From positions 3,844,001-3,908,000 of the forward strand of contig JAAXNY010000001.1 in NCBI GenBank assembly GCA_013420905.1: 64,000 nt of DNA, read 5' to 3'. Both the position numbers and the translations under genes were made by a program. Source of the stretch: Collybia mongolica (lineage: Eukaryota > Basidiomycota > Agaricomycetes > Agaricales > Clitocybaceae). Positions within the stretch are counted from its first letter, which is position 1. Each line of letters starts with the position of its first letter. Of the stretch, positions 60,217 to 64,000 are shown one piece after another. Under the pieces are notes generated by a model. That model searched no databases. It was given only the letters and a program-made list of their open reading frames with translations, and was not told the origin of the DNA.

Positions 60217-61751
60217 TCAAGCCCATCTTTGTACAACAACGCTGTTTTGCAAACCAGCAGCTTCAATTGTGATAGAGTTATCTTCAAGGGTGCGGTTCGG
60301 GAACGTGGTGCCAATAGTGTAAGGGCGAGTAAGGTTTTCGGGACGTGATCTAAGCCGATTTAAAATCAGGTCATCATCAATCAGGATTCAAGGAACGTAC
60401 GCGTTGATAAAATTCCTGAGGTCCAGAACGGTATGAGAGAGGTTCATTCGACACACCATCCTTCATGAAACAGGATTAGAGCTAGTTCGAAGAAGGATCA
60501 AGAGAACATACTTCGTCCCATCTGCCAAACGAATCTGAACACTGGTTGTTGGCAAAGTTTGATCAACTTCGAATCGTGTGGCAATGTTTTCACGCGAGGG
60601 TGCAGCCGTAGTGGAAGAAGAACCGGTGGAAGCAGGGAATGAACCAGGCATCGCATCGGCATAAGCGTTTGCTTGAGCCTCTGTTATGATATTGGGAACG
60701 GGTGCCCCCAAACGATTTCCAGATCCAGAGAACATCTTGACGCCTGCTGGAGATACATATTCCTCATTTGTGCGTTTGCTGACACGTAGCTCAACCGGTT
60801 GTCCAGGGGAGACATTTAAAACCGAGAGCGGGGCATGACTTTTGTATCTATAACGTTAGCGAAACAGGGCATTGAATGAATTTAAGGAAGGGCATACCCG
60901 GCATTAAGTTGGCTTAACAATTGGTCATTGTTTGGGTCATCATAACGCAGGAGGTCGCCATCCTCAATGGTAAATCCGTCACGCCAAAATGTAATGGTCC
61001 GGATAGCAGTTGGCTGCTCTTCTTAATATACTGTCAGGAAAGTACTCATGACAAGGGTCATGATATTTACCACCAGTGGCCGCATTTGGGTCAGGAATGA
61101 ATGCACTCGGAACGTCATCGCTGCCCAAGGTATGTCCTCCCCCAGCGAAGGTACTTGATCGAGATGTGGCCTCTTCTGGAGGTGGTCCACGCCTGTAACG
61201 AGAAAATGAATAACCAAGTCAGAAGAGGGAAGGGGTGACACGGACTCAGCTGCGCGGCGGAGCAAGTCTCTCACTAGATTCCCTCCTGGGACGTTTGGTG
61301 CTGCCTCCGGATTTTGAATCGACAAACCACTAAAACGGCCATCAAGGTCCATATGTCAGCCGCAGAACGGCGTTCATATTTCACATACCTCTTCTCCCCC
61401 CCAGCGAACCAGCTTTCTCCTTGATTATTCTCGTTTTCACCATCGCTGGAGTTTGAAGACGCTGGTCCTCCTCTTGGAGCGCGCGATGGTGGCGTGCTCG
61501 AGCCTAATCCATCAATGGTTCCAAATCTCCCACCGCTGCCGCCGCCTCCACCCCTAATCTCCCAGGCATATCAGCATTATCCATATGCTCGTTGATTGAT
61601 GTTACCTTGATCCCCCAGACCAGTCTCCAATCCGCCCAACCCTCGGTGCTGCTGCGGGGCGTGCCCAAGAAGATGGTAATGGTTCGTTAGATCCACCACC
61701 TAGAGAACGACCACCTCCGCTTTCTGAGTTGACATTATTATCGTCTGACAT
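60217..61751 (-). CDS. shp1: Cdc48/p97 adaptor Shp1/p47 (SEP and UBX domains), 389 aa, 8 exons
   Basis: Exons 61751-61606, 61553-61389, 61329-61246, 61192-61071, 61021-60898, 60847-60512, 60460-60401 and 60349-60217 total 1170 nt in consistent phase. A Gly/Ser-rich N-terminus ([20 protein letters not shown]) leads to the typical p47 segment [16 protein letters not shown]. The SEP domain follows ([20 protein letters not shown]...[20 protein letters not shown]), then a Pro/Ser/Thr linker. The C-terminal UBX domain reads [20 protein letters not shown]...[20 protein letters not shown] and ends VVVQRWA. The N-terminal UBA domain of yeast Shp1 is not evident. The protein recruits ubiquitylated clients, and PP1 in yeast, to Cdc48 and supports autophagy and membrane fusion. 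Confidence 0.93.
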
Positions 61752-61924
61752 TGTTGTAGCTGGTAGATGAGAATAAAAACGGTGACGCCACCCACTTCGA
61801 CGCGTCGCGATTACAAATTAGACGATATCATTATTACATAATAATCAGTTACCCTTGCGAACAGTTCTGGCAGAAGTCCCACTATTGCGTGGATGCTTGT
61901 GTGAGGTGGACAATAAAGACATGC

Positions 61925-63612
61925 CTAATGTGGACCAGCTTCGCGTATAACATAACCCTCGACAGCTTTAGTGTAGTAAAACCGCTTTGGCATTTCCATC
62001 TTCGAAAACTCGTCGCCTTCGCAGCCAAGTATGAGTCCTCCCTCTACCCCTAGTCCTTCACTAACAGATGAGCGAAAAGTCTTCCTGGCCACATTGCCAA
62101 GGTTTATATCCTTCCCATTGAATACGTTGTTGGAGGTAGAGTTTGTTTTCCCTTGACCTTCCACGCATAGTTTGGCTGGTATATCTGCTCGAGTAAGATC
62201 TTTAAACGCAAAAATGAGGCTATCGTCGGCGGGGTATAGCCCATCTTGCTTGAACACATTTTGAGAGATGAGGACTTTGGATTGGTTATAAATTCCGAAA
62301 TGATATTGGAACGAATTAATGGGTGGGCTTGGCGCGAAGCCACCAACGGCGCGTTCTGAGGGGAGGAGGTTATTGGTCGATTCGAAGAGGTTATTTTGGA
62401 TATGAAATGTGCCAAATCGCATCAGCGGATTGCGCGATTGAGACAACGTAAATTGTTTCCAAGAACCGTAAAATGCATTTTGCCAAGGTCGCGTTCAGCC
62501 TCTTTATTTCCTCCACCCCACAAAAGAGATTTATGATGGTTCCGAACGATGTTCTATATATATGTCTTATGAGACATAGTTTATAGGTGGCGCTAATGAG
62601 ACCTACGTGCGAAAATGTAATGTTGTCGCACCCATCTTCTGCATCAAATAATCCATCATATCTGTCCACCCACCAGCCATCTAAGAAGTAGTCGGGTGTA
62701 ACAGGTTTAGGACCATCTTGAAATATGTTTCCGTCTATCCACACATTGGTACTTGTCACTGCCGATACTGCATCATATCTGCATGATGGAAACGTGGTGT
62801 CGACACTTGTCACATGGGAGTGTGTATAGAAAATAACAGTACTGTGCATTCCATGTGGCAGGATACGTTTCCGGGGCGGGAAAGCAATCTTGTGGAGGCT
62901 CGAGGATCAAATTACGAACTTATCGCATGTCCCATTAGGCTTGTAGCTACATACATCCTTTTGAGATGACGTACTATGGATATTATTGACAAGATTCATT
63001 CCCAGTCTTACACCTGCTAATCTTGCATCTGCGTCCCAGCCAATGAGAGTTGTATTGCTGGTCATATCAATTCCTTCCCATTTTTTCTGGGAGTTTTGAG
63101 CTTGTGTCCTCCAGCCATTCTGCTTCCTGAGCAACGTATTGAGATCCGTGGCATTCTGGCCTTCAAACGTCACATTTGCCGCCATCGCGTCTGCAACTAA
63201 GGACATATATGTGGCATTGAGCGATAGTACGTATAAGGTGAAATTATAGTTCGGGACCGGGGAAGTATCGATATACCTTAATGTGGATATTAGCCGAACA
63301 TCACGAATAAAGGACGGTTCACATACCACTGACAATCCGCGAAGGACCCATCATCGAGTTGGTTGCCATATATCGTACCCTTTACATATACCACTACGGG
63401 GAAAGGGAGCTTCAGGGCAACGCGAAGATCTGTCGCGTTTGTGACAACATAAGCAGATGAACTGGGGCCAGCACCCCCCATCGAACCACTCGCAAACCCG
63501 AAGGGCGTGCGCAAAGGTAAATTTGGGGGAGGTCGACCAAGATATGGGAGAAGGGCAGAGATCGGAACGATGGTTTGAAAAAGTATTCCGAGAATCAGTG
63601 TCAAAGTGAATT
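61925..63612 (-). pseudogene. Secreted pectate lyase (PL1-like), apparently frameshifted
   Basis: Exons resolved: about 63612-63327, 63276-62975, 62918-62843, 62778-62607, then 62553 to about 62450, and about 62450-61925. The product has a secretion-type hydrophobic N-terminus (LTLILGILFQTIVPISALLP), NTTLIGWDADARLAGVRLG, NLILEPPQDCFPAPETYPAT, NVWIDGNIFQDG, RYDGLFDAEDGCDNITFSHN and MRFGTFHIQNNLFES, in the order of pectate lyase beta-helices. Such enzymes cleave polygalacturonate in plant cell walls. Two breaks are visible: the only nearby ATG (63625-63613 region, ATGAATTCACTTTGA) is one base out of frame with the signal peptide, and a 1-nt frame change lies near 62450 just before the conserved MRFGTFH block. 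Either this is a recent pseudogene or the sequence has two errors. Confidence 0.75.
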
Positions 63613-63629
63613 CATTGTTCCCAGATGCC

Positions 63630-64000
63630 GAAGGATTGTATGAGCGGGGCTCTGTGGTATTACCTTAAACGCTATTTGCTTCGTCGTTTGGATGAAATGG
63701 TTTCGATCCTGGGGTAGCCTATGCACCTTTTATCATCTCGGACGGATTGTCAGGTGGCATCTAACTTCTGGCCCGGAAAGCGGCCCGAAGATTTCCATGG
63801 ATCATCTTCGGTCCGTCATGTGCAATAGGATGTGCGTTATCCTCTCACTGTCGCGTTGCAACTTGCCATACACACTGGGAGTTGTGGGGGTACATCATAC
63901 TGGTAGGACATGTCCAAGATCAATGGGTCACATGTCGAAGGCTTCATATTTGTGGCATTCCCACGGTCAGCAACTCCCAATGAAAAAGTTTACTGAATTT
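63630..64000. other. Upstream of the pectate lyase; no gene seen
   Basis: No ORF of useful length. Presumably the upstream region of the lyase gene; no specific element recognised. Confidence 0.35.

Overview
The window looks like genomic DNA of an agaricomycete (mushroom-class) basidiomycete. Evidence: genes densely interrupted by introns of about 45-60 nt, a CYP63-like P450, a DUF6533-type membrane protein, F-box proteins that open directly on the box, a basidiomycete-style Cdk1, and an Agaricomycotina-type repeat load (Ty3 chromovirus, Ty1/copia, Tad1-like LINE, Tc1/mariner). I cannot name the species. Rhizoctonia/Ceratobasidium-like fungi would fit, but that is inference.

The window has two halves. 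Bases 1 to about 28,500 are a transposon island with no intact host gene that I can recognise. In order it holds: a TA-flanked non-autonomous mariner-type element (44-1246); a poly(A)-terminated retroposon with a 15-bp target duplication (2926-3874); a 6.2-kb element with about 0.5-kb terminal inverted repeats that themselves contain palindromes (4461-10653); a full-length but mutated LINE with a 14-bp target duplication (11180-17514); a decayed Cys-rich gene (about 17900-19060); a copy of a dispersed 0.9-kb repeat (19269-20178); a copia remnant whose 3' LTR was hit by a young Ty3 chromovirus (21249-26860), itself carrying an apparently intact Tc1 element (22502-24109); and a decayed gene of unknown family (27166-28390).

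Bases from about 29 kb to 64 kb are gene-dense. They hold a DUF6533 gene or relic, cdk1/cdc2, the GPN1 GTPase, a CYP63-like P450, a conserved protein of unknown function, BUD32 kinase, the CCH1 calcium channel, eIF3a, two tail-to-tail F-box genes, the Cdc48 adaptor Shp1/p47, and a secreted pectate lyase that seems to carry two frameshifts. For cdk1, gpn1, the P450, bud32, cch1, eIF3a and shp1 I derived complete exon chains by hand. Reading phase closes across every intron in each model.

The genes are mostly unlinked housekeeping functions: cell cycle (Cdk1), RNA polymerase assembly (GPN1), tRNA t6A synthesis (Bud32), calcium entry (Cch1), translation initiation (eIF3a) and Cdc48-dependent proteostasis (Shp1). 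I saw no biosynthetic cluster. The most unusual structures are the long-inverted-repeat element with covarying hairpins, the Tc1/chromovirus junction that records a deletion, and coding microexons of 6 and 12 nt in cdk1 and the P450.
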